A stretch of 64,000 nt of DNA from Tetradesmus obliquus (lineage: Eukaryota > Chlorophyta > Chlorophyceae > Sphaeropleales > Scenedesmaceae), in the NCBI GenBank assembly GCA_030272155.1, contig CP126191.1, positions 3,308,501-3,372,500 of the forward strand, written 5' to 3'. Under the pieces are notes generated by a model. It was not told the origin of the DNA and ran no database searches. It was given only the letters and a program-made list of their open reading frames with translations. A program made the position numbers and the translations under genes. Shown piece after piece: positions 23,476 through 34,016 of this stretch; within the stretch, counting starts at the first letter, position 1, and every line of letters starts with the position of its first letter.

Positions 23476-24994
23476 GCAGCCCACCTGTAGTACTTCCACT
23501 CCACTCCCTCGTCTCCAAAGATGTTGCGGTGGTTGCCCCATGTGGGGTTGCTGATGTACACAGTGGTGCCCTTCATGAAGCGAGCAATGAATGCAGCACC
23601 CACGCGCAGGCTGCCCGTGCCACTCAGCGCCTGCAGCAGAGCCGACAGCAGCCAAGTTCACGGAGTATACAGCATGTTGTGCTTTACAGGCTTGCCGGGT
23701 GGTGCTGCCGTCATAATCTGCCAAGCGCATCCAATGGTACCTGTATCATGCTACAACTGTGTCCGCTTGAGCTGCCGTGGAATGCACTGCAGCCCCATTT
23801 GTCAACTGAGCTGCCCAGCTGCTTGCACACTGCGTGAGTTTTAGGGCTGTGCGCAAGCGTACACGTCGAAATATACATAGCACAACAACCTGTCCATCCA
23901 GGCATTGCGGCGCAATGATTGAGCAGCATCCCACCTGCAGCACGGCCACGCGCCCCTCCTTGACTGCTGCGCTGTCGCTACCCAGCAGCAGCTGCACCGT
24001 GGCCTGCCTGAATGCATCAAGCCCCTCGATGGGCAGGTACTCCTTGTTGTAGCCGGCAGCCAGCATCTTCTGCTCAGCCTGCAGGAACAAAGTGAAAATA
24101 ATTATAGTCCAGACACGCATTGATAACAAGAACAACACAGGATCAGGGGGTGCTGGACCAGCCATCATCTTCTGCTCAGCCTGCAGCCCCAGCCTGCATG
24201 CCGTGAGAAGAAGAGAGCTCAATGGTTGCACCCAAAACAACTGCAGCATCAGTGGCACCGCTATACAAGCCACATACACAGCGCAAACCCCAGGCGGCGT
24301 GCGGGGTGTTGATTGCTTCAAGTTTGCGGGGAATGCGCGCGCTGTCGTGGCCTGTGCTGCTTGCTGTTTGCGTGATCAAAGAAGCATCGGCTGCTAGGGT
24401 TGTCTGCAGGAACGTGGTGATCTGCTTCATGCACACACAGCTGGCAGAGTGATCAGGTATTCCCACCATTTGCGGACGGCTTTTCAAGCAATTTTGGCCC
24501 CTGCTGCAGTGCAACTTCAGCTGCACTGTTTTGTCAAATCTAGCCACCCACCTTCTTCACCACCTCCAGCACCAGTGGCTGCAACTCCTCAGTCCTGTAA
24601 GCCCCGACACCTAGGTTAAGCTTGTTGGGGTCCTTTGAGGCCTTAAAAGCCTCAGAGACACCAAGAATGGGGTCAGGGGGAGCCATCTCCACGCCAGCCA
24701 GCCTGCTGCCATTTGTAACCACTGCTGCTGCTGGCTTGTTCAGCAGAGCTGCCCGCTGTGGGGCACCAGGGCCGTAGCGGGGTGAGGCCTGGAGTGGAGT
24801 ATTGCAGAAGTTAGATGAGTTACTTCAGGCGTGCGTGGGTGGCGATAGGCCTTGGTGTGATGGCAGCGCAGCACGTTGCTGTACTGAAGGCGTGCGTGCA
24901 AGGAAACCCACGAAGCTACTCACGCAACCGTGGTGTTTATGATCAGAGTAGCAAGAGCAAGTTTGCGCACCGTTGTCTTCATAGCGCTCGCCAT
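20519..24994 (-). CDS. Aspartate aminotransferase (PLP-dependent, class I)
   Basis: The enzyme exchanges the amino group between aspartate/oxaloacetate and glutamate/2-oxoglutarate. Ten exons are well supported: 24788-24552, 24078-23935, 23630-23485, 23171-23080, 22777-22734 (a 44-nt microexon), 22495-22417, 22042-21900, 21415-21284, 21033-20893 and 20647-20519. They total 429 codons including the stop, with phases in register. Motifs in order are [59 protein letters not shown], the PLP-lysine segment [37 protein letters not shown] and [12 protein letters not shown]. All expected active-site segments are present. The first exon is uncertain. An ATG at 24994 starts [14 protein letters not shown], a targeting-like sequence, but its best phase-0 donor (GTTGCG) is weak. 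Two introns contain duplicated acceptor junctions. Confidence 0.9.
21034..21110 (-). repeat. CTG tracts before an aspartate aminotransferase acceptor
   Basis: In gene sense, two CTG runs separated by a short CTACGGCGG-type spacer end at the GTGCAG acceptor of the exon starting at 21033. This is another intron end where CTG triplets stand in for a pyrimidine tract. Confidence 0.75.
21552..21770 (-). repeat. Diverged ~160-bp tandem duplication in an aspartate aminotransferase intron
   Basis: About 21560-21620 and about 21703-21765 share CAGCCTGCAGGTAAG and the block GGCAAACACAGCATACAC. Both copies lie inside the intron between the exons at 21900 and 21415. Each carries CTGCAG/GCTG, similar to the true acceptor context, but I see no clear exon copy. 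Confidence 0.7.
23155..23285 (-). repeat. Duplicated acceptor plus exon start (FDPDTVGL exon) in aspartate aminotransferase
   Basis: The exon starting at 23171 (YFDPDTVGL) has a copy 83 bp upstream in gene sense, starting at 23254 and reading YCDPDTVGL. Each copy is preceded by a CACAG acceptor and a GTGTGCG-rich stretch. The copied exon part is about 30 nt, after which it diverges and meets a TGA. Use of the decoy would shift or end the frame. Confidence 0.85.
23434..23484 (-). repeat. CTG tract just after an aspartate aminotransferase donor
   Basis: The donor GTGGGCTGCGG at 23484 is followed at once by about 14 CTG units (gene sense) at 23434-23475. This is an intronic CTG expansion at the 5' rather than the 3' end of an intron. 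Confidence 0.85.
24060..24198 (-). repeat. In-frame duplicated acceptor in aspartate aminotransferase
   Basis: The exon start at 24078 ([14 protein letters not shown]) has a copy 102 bp upstream in gene sense, starting at 24180 and reading AEQKMMAG. Each copy follows CTGCAG. The 102 nt between them are open in the coding frame, so use of the upstream acceptor would insert exactly 34 residues, many hydrophobic, without a frameshift. Confidence 0.87.
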
Positions 24995-25493
24995 ACTGCC
25001 GGTCCGAGAGGAAGACGTGAAACGTGTCAAGTGTATAGCAGTGCTGGGCTAGATCAGGTTTGGCTACCAGCTAAATCAGTCTTTGCTTGTGTTACCCTAG
25101 GTCTCATGCTGGAGATACGGACTGATGAAGCAGGGCTGCAGCCTTCACTCCACGTGCTGAACACTGGTGTGGACTGCAAGCACTGCCCATTGCGCAGGCT
25201 CTAATACCTGCAGCACTCTAGCAATTTAAAGTATTTTTGATAATATCAGTTTCTAGATTCACGCTGAGGTGCATGCGAGGCAGCAAATCCCCTTCAAATT
25301 TCTGCATTATTCTTCGCAGCAACCTGTGCCTCGATCGTGATACTTGCTGCCTGTCACATCGATCTCTTGTGACTTTCAAACATCTGCCACAGCTCTACAG
25401 ACTCTGAGTCGAGTGTGTGCCAGTCCCCGGCTCAACAGCAACAAGGAAGCCGGCAGCAGCAACGCGTCAGCAACGCGCCAGCAACCTTTCGCA
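24995..25493. promoter_or_regulatory. Head-to-head region of the aspartate aminotransferase and Qbc-SNARE genes
   Basis: About 0.5 kb lies between the divergent starts, including an A/T-rich core around 25205-25260 that contrasts with the surrounding sequence. The frame of the SNARE gene is open back to an ATG at 25344. I take 25344-25493 as leader, but it could be a 50-residue extension. Confidence 0.45.
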
Positions 25494-27532
25494 ATGCAAT
25501 ACCAAGGCAGTGCTGGGGGCGCTCCCCCAGCACGCATGGCCTATAGCTCAGGCGCAGGTTCTGCCAGGCAGGAGGCAGCAGCGAGGACTGAGCTGTTCAA
25601 TGGCACAAGCCAGCCAGCAGCTATGCAGGTCCAGCAGCCTCTGTCATACGACGAAATGAACAACAAGCAGCTGATGCAGCATGCAGTGGCGACACACAAG
25701 GAGACCACTGCCTCTGCACAGAGGGGGCTGCAGGTAGGCACCAGGCCTGATGCCCTCACTGTCGCATGCATCTTCTGTGGCATGCTATCAGCACCACTAA
25801 GCAGCGGTCTGCAAGCAATCAAGCATTGGATGAACAATATTTCGATGTTCCTGCAGGCAGTGGAGCAGATGAAGGAGATCCAGTCCTCAACGCAGGCAGC
25901 GCTGCGGGAACAGGGGGAGCAGATGCGCCGCATAGAAACAGACATGGACAAGGTATGTAGAACAGCACTGCGGCTGACGCCAAGTGGTTTTTGTGACATG
26001 TAGCAGCTGACTCATGCAGCACCACGGCCCACTCGTGTGATGTTGTACCTCTGCCAGCAGCTGGTTCATTATCAGCTGTGCAGCCAGGAGCCTTGCTGCT
26101 ATGCAGCCCAATGTGCTGTGCAGCCAATTTGCAGCCTGATTTCTAGTCTGCCATGTGTTACAGCTTGCTATGTTCTCAAAAGCCTGCCTGCTCAGCCGCC
26201 AGCTTGCTGCCTGTGACTGCACGCATGGCTGTTGTCCCGCCCTTGCACCTGACACCCTGTGACAACATGGTGGTGTAACAACGTCATTACATGAAGATTT
26301 GCGTTCTTGTCGTGTTTGTTGCCTTGCAGATGGGCGAGGACCTGAGCTACTCGGAGCGCATCCTGCGCTTCATGCGCATGTGCTGCTGCTTCAGCTTCTT
26401 CTGCGCATGCTGCACAGAGCCCAGCAGGGCTGAGAAGGATAGGAAGTGGCGCGGGTGAGCAGCAGCAGCAGCGGTAGCAGCAGCAGCAGCAGCAGCGACA
26501 CATGAAACATTGAGATCGCCAGCTGAGCGCCTGCTGCACACGCACACAGCAAAGCAGGGTGATGTGTAGGGTATGAACAGGAGGGTATACATCGTTGGAC
26601 GCAGTCACGGTGGTGCATTGTGCATCTTCACCAGTAATGAAAGGGTGCACAGCAGCCGCGCAGTGCCTTTGTAGCTCTCACCTCGACGGGCGCCGCTGTC
26701 AACAGACCCATGTCGCACAACTCGAGCCAACCTAATGCGTCCATCGCTCTGCTGTCACTGCTGCTGCTGCTGCTGCCGCGCAGGCCCTCGGGCTCCCAGC
26801 CGCCCAGCAGCTACTCAGCGCCGCAGCAGCAGGGCCCACCCAAGAAGCTCACGTCAGCGCAGCGCAAGCAGCAGGCAGCAGCGCAGGCAGCAGCAGGTGC
26901 AGCAGCGTACCCTGGTGTGGACACTGATGGCCTTGCTGGGCTGGGGCTGGATGAAGAGGCCGGGGTGATCCAGTCTGAGACCAAGCAGCAGGACAAGTAC
27001 CTGGATGAGATCAGCAAGGGGCTGGACCAACTGAAGATGGGTGCTCAGGTGAGCCCCGCTGCTGCTGCTGCTGTTGCTAAGGAGTGCTGCTGCTGTGCTG
27101 CTCTGATTTCGTTCGTAGTTGTGCTTTTAGGCGGTGCCTGTGCCTGCAGACTTGAAACGAAACTGTGCGAGAGCGGTTTTCCAGAGCGTGTTTCTGCGCC
27201 TTGATGCGTTGGCGTGGAAGAGCAGCGCTTGTAAATGTAACATCTTGCGCCTGCTCATGCTCTCTTTGCGCAAACCGCATTGTCGCGCAACTGCTCACGC
27301 TCTTGCGCCTGTGTGCGGCAGGTAGAATCGCACTGCCTGTTGCCTGTGCTGTGCTGCTGACGTGAGATTGCTCTGCCGCACTGCTGTGTGCTGCGCTGCC
27401 GCCTGCCACTTGTAGCGCATGAATGAGGAGATTAGGGGCCAGGAGCAGCAGGCAGACAGGATCGGCCAGGATGCTGTGGTGCTGCATGACAAGCTGCGCT
27501 CAGTCAACAGGGAGGGCTTCAAGCGCATTTGA
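25494..27532 (+). CDS. SNAP-25/SNAP33-like Qbc-SNARE
   Basis: The family supplies two SNARE helices to the four-helix bundle that fuses secretory vesicles with the plasma membrane or cell plate. Five exons (25494-25733, 25857-25952, 26330-26454, 26784-27048, 27416-27532) make 843 nt, 280 aa. The Qb helix region runs about residues 64-125 (EQMKEIQSSTQAALREQ..). A Cys cluster, MRMCCCFSFFCACC, follows. A low-complexity linker comes next. The Qc helix occupies the last ~60 residues (KYLDEISKGLDQLKMGAQ..IRGQEQQADRIGQDA), with Gln at the expected zero-layer position. There is no transmembrane anchor, as expected, so the Cys cluster is the likely acylation site for membrane attachment. The start at 25494 is chosen by family length. 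Confidence 0.87.
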
Positions 27533-30500
27533 GGCCGCCAGCAGCAGCAGCAGGAGCAGGAGCAGCAAAAGGAAGTTGGAGGTAGCATGTGCAGCAGTCA
27601 CGCCCCTGCCAGCAGCTGCAGCTGCAGCCTGCAGGAGAGGGAGGGCGTGCGTTGCACTCCTTGGCTGTACAGTAGTAGTCAAGACGGCGGCTGCAGCAGC
27701 AGCAGCCGGTCGGCGAGCGCATGCATTCGTTACCGTGTGTCATATGTGTGTCCTTGGCGTTGTGTGTCATCGCAGCATAACCCTTACTGATCGTTGGACC
27801 AAGTCAGCAGCAGGCTTGCCTGTCTTGAGTGATCTGCTAGTATTGAAAAGTACAGCGGCATTGGCTGCTTGATGTTTAACAGGTGCTGCCAGCGTATTGA
27901 TGATGCTGCGCAAGTCAGCAGGTGCAGCATGTCCTAGTTAGTTGTAGTTATAGCAGGTTGTATCATCAGGCCTTTAGAGGACACTTCTGGTAGCGGCACA
28001 CCAGGTTCAGCGCAATTAGCTGAGCTGTCTGTGCCTTGTCCTAGAGTATGTGCTGCTGACACAGCAGTTTGCCCGCTGTAGTGCACACGCTGCTGCAACG
28101 CTGTAACTGTTTGGTGACATGTTTGTGTTGCTGTCTCCGCAGACTGGCTGCCAGCCGATGTGCCACGCAGTGCGTAGCCAGGTTGCAAGGCCACAAACAG
28201 GTGCACGTACACGGGGCTGATCAGGAGCTGCTGCTTATTACAGACAGAGCAAGGCTTTTGGAGGGGAGCAGGCGACAGCCCTAGGGCTGTCTCCACACAA
28301 GCAAGTGCAGCCAGCGGCACTTCGCACACAACAAGTAACTCCCCAGGTCACATCATACCATGCAAGGCGTCACGCTAGGTGGGGCACTGCATGCCACTGG
28401 CAGGCGAGGCTCAGCCGACTCGGAAAGCAGGCCACCACCCCGCGCAACACCTGCGCTGTACGTGTACACTAAGCGCCTAAATCCAGTGCTACATGCATGC
28501 AGATACGAATAAGTTCCCACGCCTCATCCCCGAGCAGATGTGTGCCATTCCAAGGCACGTCAGACAGGATGGCCTATACCAACGATATGACTGCGCCTGT
28601 GCAGGCATGAAGCGCAGCGGCTTTGAACGCGCCAGCGCTTCGGCATGCTCACACACTCCCACAGCTCTGCATTACGTACCCCAGTCAAATCCAACTCCAA
28701 AGGAACCATGCAGATGATGGGCAGATGCTGCCACAGCCAGCTGGCGTGCGTTGCGGCACGTGCACTGATGCCTCCACCTGCAAGCCAACATGCACTGCCA
28801 ACCAATCCATCTGCACTGCCAACCATTCAGCCAAGCGAGCCAAGCACACCGAGCACAAAGTTGAGCTGTGTGTTCAAGACAGCCCAGCTCAAGAACAGAA
28901 TGACCAACCAGCAGCATCAAATGCCACGACCAGCAAGCAATGCTAATTTGTATGTAACACAGCCAGCCTCACACCTGTACAGCAGCTGAGAAGGCTGCCG
29001 GTTGACAGTGCCTGAGCATGGCACTGAGCACCTGATGTTCACAAAAGGCACATACAGAGGCACTGTCACTGTGCAGCGCGATCATGACAGGATCGGCACC
29101 GTGCACTGTGCAAAAGCCGCAGCACAAACGCAGGGTACTGTCAGGCACAACACTGCCGCCATCAGCCGGGCGCCCCACCATGCCAGGACAGGCTCCAACA
29201 CAACAGATCACGTTGTCCAGCACATGCCCGTGAAGTGACATGTAACATATATATGACATGTTATAACAGCATCATACGCTGTGCAGCGATGTCTGCTGTG
29301 AGCTGGTCATAGCGTACTAACGCTGGCTGCAGTGATGGCTCAAATCCATCACGCTACAAACGCCAAGAATCACAGCAGCTCGAGGCCCAAGTGGGCAACA
29401 CCACATCCAATACACTACAGCAGCTCACCCGTGCATACGTACACACACGAGCTCGTGCTCACCGGCACTCTGCAGGAGATCAGCACAGCACAACTCCAAG
29501 AAACTGGGAATCGCATGCAGCAGTAGGATAAGCACACAGATCAAGCCACAGATAACACCGGCTAACAGCGTCGCAGTGATCCTCGCGTGTTTCATGCACA
29601 CTGAGGAGAGCACCACAAAGCATAGCAGAGCACCAGCTGCAGCCTGCCCTGCTGCAGCCACCTGCGCACATGCGGTTACCTGACAGTGTTTTGCAAAGCT
29701 GCTGCTCATCATGCAACGCCATGTGGCATTGCATGGTGCCGCAAGCTTGCAAATAGTATGTCTCCCCGTGGTGCCCTCACACAACGCGGTTGCTGGCACA
29801 CCATAGGGCAAAGCAACGCAGCAACTAGCTCAAGACAGCTGTTCAACAGCAACGCAACAGAGACAGCGAGCCACACCAACGCCGACCACCTTCCGCCGCC
29901 GACTGGTGTGCTATCATAACATGCAAGCACAGCACAGGCTTACAGCACACAAACACAAACACACAAGCATGCACAGCAGGGCGCCGTGCAGATGCGCCTC
30001 TGCCCCACCCAGCCAGGTTCCACCCCATCTAGCGCGCGTGCGGCAAGGCACATGACGCGCATTGGCAAACCATACAGACGATCGTTGACAGCCCAGGCGG
30101 CCTTGAACACACGCGGTGGCTCACTGCTGTGCCATCTGCTGCCACAGGCTCCGCAGATGCAGGCCTTCATGAATCGTCTGTCCCACACGCACCCACAGCT
30201 CACAAGAACCCACAGCCGGCATAAACCCACAGCTAACACGCGCACCACGTGCTGCGGCACCAGTTCATGCACCACCTGCCCACCGCAGTTGCAGCCACAT
30301 GTGCACGAAGGGTTGGATGTAAACTTACAACGTGGTTGCCACTCGGTTTGCAACTGGAATGCATGTACTGGCTGCATGCAGGTGCATGCCCTGTCCTCTT
30401 TCTCCATTGGTTTGCTGCACAGACAGAGCCTGGAGCACTCTGTAAGAACAGCACAGCACCGCAGCAACTCAAGTCATGGCCGCGACACACAGCCTGTGGC

Positions 30501-31137
30501 GGGACATGCAGCTGCTATCCATCTACTACTCTAAGTGCTGTGCTGACGAAGCCCCCTGCAACACAACCTGTAGTACGCCACCACGAACCCACACCTGTAG
30601 TACGCCGTCAGTCACAACTGGTATATGCTGACCTGCAGCAGCGTCAGCAGCTGCACACGCACGCCTCTGGTTTAAGATACGCGAAGATTGCTCGGCGCTC
30701 CCAAGCCACTGGTTCTAGGAGCCCAGTTATGCAGCAGTGCCAAGAAGTGTTGAAAATCGGCATCCATTGCAAACGTCACATACAGTGCTGTGCACAGCGT
30801 CAAATCTGTTCACGGCCGGGGTGCTGCTGCCAGCCCCCATGCTGCTTGTCCCAGGTCTGATCAGTTATGCATCTGACTCGCACACGCACGGCCAAACAAC
30901 AACCCAAAACAACAGCCAATGGGGCAAAGCTGCCATCAAGCACATTGCGCCATGTAGCTCCCACATCACGTGATGACGGCAAAGATGACAGCGCTCTGAA
31001 GTGCCGACGCTGTTATATTGCATATTGTGCATAATACTGGTACTACCAACAGTCATCCTCACCAGTGCCGGTTGTGTGTAGTACGTGCCACCCACCAGCA
31101 CTGGCATGCTCTAAGCCAGAAACCTCGTCGCTTTGCC
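27533..31137. other. 3.6-kb convergent intergenic region without a supported gene
   Basis: This is the largest gene-free stretch of the window. It lies between the SNARE stop and the stop of the SAND/TDBD-like gene. Open frames here are short, lack family motifs and are not joined by good splice sites. Small direct repeats occur: TGCACTGCCAACCA twice at about 28791-28825; ACCTGTAGTACGCC twice at about 30567-30606; and repeated ACCCACAGC at about 30190-30235. An RNA gene or lowly expressed gene cannot be excluded. Confidence 0.45.
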
Positions 31138-33972
31138 TCATCTGTCAGTCCTAGGCTTTCCGTCTTGTGCAGTTTTCGGCGCCCGCGCCAGAGGCTGCTG
31201 CTCTGCAGCTGCTGCTTCGCGCTTAACAGCTGCATTCCCACTTCTTGCTGCTGCTGCTGCTGCTGCTGCTGGTGCAGCCCGTGCTCCTGCTGTGACTGCC
31301 GCAGCAACAGCAGCATCTGTTGCCTCGCCCGCCAAACCAGCAGCAGCAGCAGAAGCAGCTGCTGTTTGCGTGGTTTCCGCCGCCAACGCACGAGCACTCG
31401 CCGCCACAGTTTCCCCTGCCACCCCCGTCTGTTCTGCTGCCTGCTGCAGCTGCGCCGCCGCAGCATCAGCGCCAAGCACCCCTGCCGGCCGCACTACTGC
31501 TGCTGCTGCCTCCTCGACTGGAGCCTCGTCATCAAGCTTGTCTGCAAGCAGCGCACTGAGTGCCGCCAGCTGCTGCTCTGCAGCCAGCCGCCGCCGCCGC
31601 TCCTCCGCAAAATCTGCCTGCAGCTGCGCCAGCAGCGCGCCCTGCGCTGCAACCTGCTCCTCGAGCTGCTTCCTGCGCCGCCTGTCTTCCAGCAAGCCAT
31701 CCAGCCGGCTCTCCACGCTGCCAACGAGCTTCTTGAAGTCCGCAGATGGCGTGGATCCACGCGCAGCAGCACGAGGCGCGGCAGCGGCAGCGGCGCCGCC
31801 GGCAGCGCCTGCTGCTTGTTGAGTGACCCAGCTGCGCAAGCTCTCAACAGCACCCATCGCGCCGGCCCCTGCCACCGCCGCCGCAGCAGCAGCAGCATCA
31901 AATGCATGCGGCGGCGCCGGCCGCTGGCCTGTCTGTGCCGCGTCTCTGATGCTGGCAGGTATGTGGAAGCCTGCAGCGCTCTCAGGCTCAGATTTGAGGC
32001 TCCCCAGCTGCGCTGAGCTGCCTGGACCAACCACAAACTCGCCCCTGGCGCCGCCTGCAACATCAGTAACTGTGGAGGCCCTGCCAGCAGCTGCTGGCAA
32101 GCCAGGATCACTCCAATAGCCGCCGCCACCTTGCGCTGCTGCTGCCGCTGCTGCAGCTGCATTGCCGCCGCTGCCACCACTGTCAATGGTAGCTGTAGAT
32201 GCGGCTCGCTGCATTGCTGCTGCTGCAGCAGCACCATCCGCGCCTGCAGCAGCTGCGCCGTGTTGCGTGTGGGGGTGGAAGTGCACTGGCGGCCGGCCGT
32301 GCGCAGCTGCAGCTGCCCCGCTGCTGTCCCACTGACCCGGCTGCGGCAGCCGCCACGCAGCCCCTGCTGCTGCTGCTGCTGCTGCATCTGCTGCTGCTGC
32401 TGGCGCTGACCAGCTGCTGTGCTGTAGCGCTGCCTCACCCAGCCTGCCGCCTTGCAGCTGCAGCTCGTGCGCAGCGCCTGAGCCGAGCTCATTGTCCACC
32501 TCAAAGTGGGGTCCTGCAAGCATCATGTTGCCACCTCTCCCTTGCGCTGCTGCTGCTGCTGCTGCTGCTGCATCTGTAACACTGCCAGGGCTGCCTAACC
32601 CCTGCATGCTGCCAGCTGCTGCACTGCCAGGCGGCTGATCGGCCGCCCCCATTATAGCAGGCTGCAGTCCGCCCAGTAGCCGATGCTGCTCATGCGTCAG
32701 CTGGCTGTTATGGTTGTTGTGCAGCTGCCCGGCCGCCTGCTGGTGCCGCTGCAGCATCTGCATGATCGCTGTCGAGCTGCTGTTCTGCATGCTCGGCCCG
32801 GAATGCAGCGGCGGCAGCTGGTCCAGGCTGGCCCTGCCGCTGGATGCAGCATGTGCTGGGCCTGGACCAGGCAGCCGCAGCACATTGCTAGCTGAGCCAG
32901 TGCTTGGAGTCTTGCCCAGGAATCCCTGCCCCTGCCCCTGCCCTGCTACAGCCGAGCCTAAAGCAGAAGCCAGCGTGCTGTGCTGCTGCTGCAGCTGCTG
33001 CAGCTGCTGCTGCAGGCCCGGGCCGACCGCCATGCCGCTCGCGAGCTGCGCTGCGATCGCGTAGCCGAGCGGGACATCATCAGGCCCAGGGTCTGTCGTG
33101 ACTGCTGTCTGCGGCCACATGCATGCAGATTGAGGCCCTGCTGCAGCATGCGGCAGGGCAGAGCTGTTGGATGTCATGTTGGCTGCTGCATCCTGGTCCC
33201 AGTCAAGCTGCTCGGCTGGCATGCCACTGCTGGCCCCTGTGGGCCCTGCCACGCCTGCTGCAGCAGCAGCAGCCGGCAGCTCCTTCACAAGCATCTCCGC
33301 AACAGCAGCAGCCAGCTCATTCAGCCGTGCAGTACCGCAAGCTTGCGAGCCTGCAGCAGCAGCTGCCCCGCTCCTGCCTGCTGATCCTGCTGCTGCACCA
33401 CCTGTCGTGCCTGTGCTGCCCGCTGCTGCTGCTGGCGGGCCGCCGACGGCATTCTTGAGGGCTCCACTGAGCTGGCTGTTGCCTGAGATGAGGCCCGCAA
33501 GCAGCTGCGAGACATCAAACTGCAGCGCGGCGCCGCTGCTGCTGCCAGCGCTAGCACCAGCACCTGCCGTCATCTGCACATAGCGGACAGCACAACAACG
33601 GCAGCAGCAGCAACAAGCACGCCATCCTTATGACTGGTGCATGTACATGTGGATGTTGTATGCAAGTAATGTGGCAGTGAGCGACCCAGCAAGTAGGTGG
33701 TGTCCCGCATCAAACTGTGTCGCATCAGCTTGCATGCAATGCCGATGCAGCCTGTGCTGCAGCAGTAGCCGCACAGCCGAACTGCTGCAAGCGCCCTCTA
33801 CCGGACGCGTCATGTGCTGCAGCAGCGCCACCCACCAAGGCCTTGCTGATGTCTAAGGGCCGCTTGGCGCGTTGCGTGGCGGCGCGGCTCTTTGCGGGGT
33901 AGCTGCTGATCTGAATGCCGCGCATGTCCAGCCAGCGGCCCAGCGTCATGCCGGGGCCGCCGTCAGCAACCT

Positions 33973-34016
<44 letters not shown>

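Noticed and set aside
24834-24994. First exon of aspartate aminotransferase joined through the strong GTGAGT donor at about 24929
   Set aside because: That donor leaves phase 2, which puts the next exon out of frame and meets a stop, so the 5' end is left uncertain.
31018-32016. 332-codon plus-strand open frame, Cys/Arg/Ser-rich
   Set aside because: Antisense shadow of the GC-rich poly-Ala exon of the SAND/TDBD-like gene. Cys and Arg runs come from reading GCA/CAG repeats in other frames.
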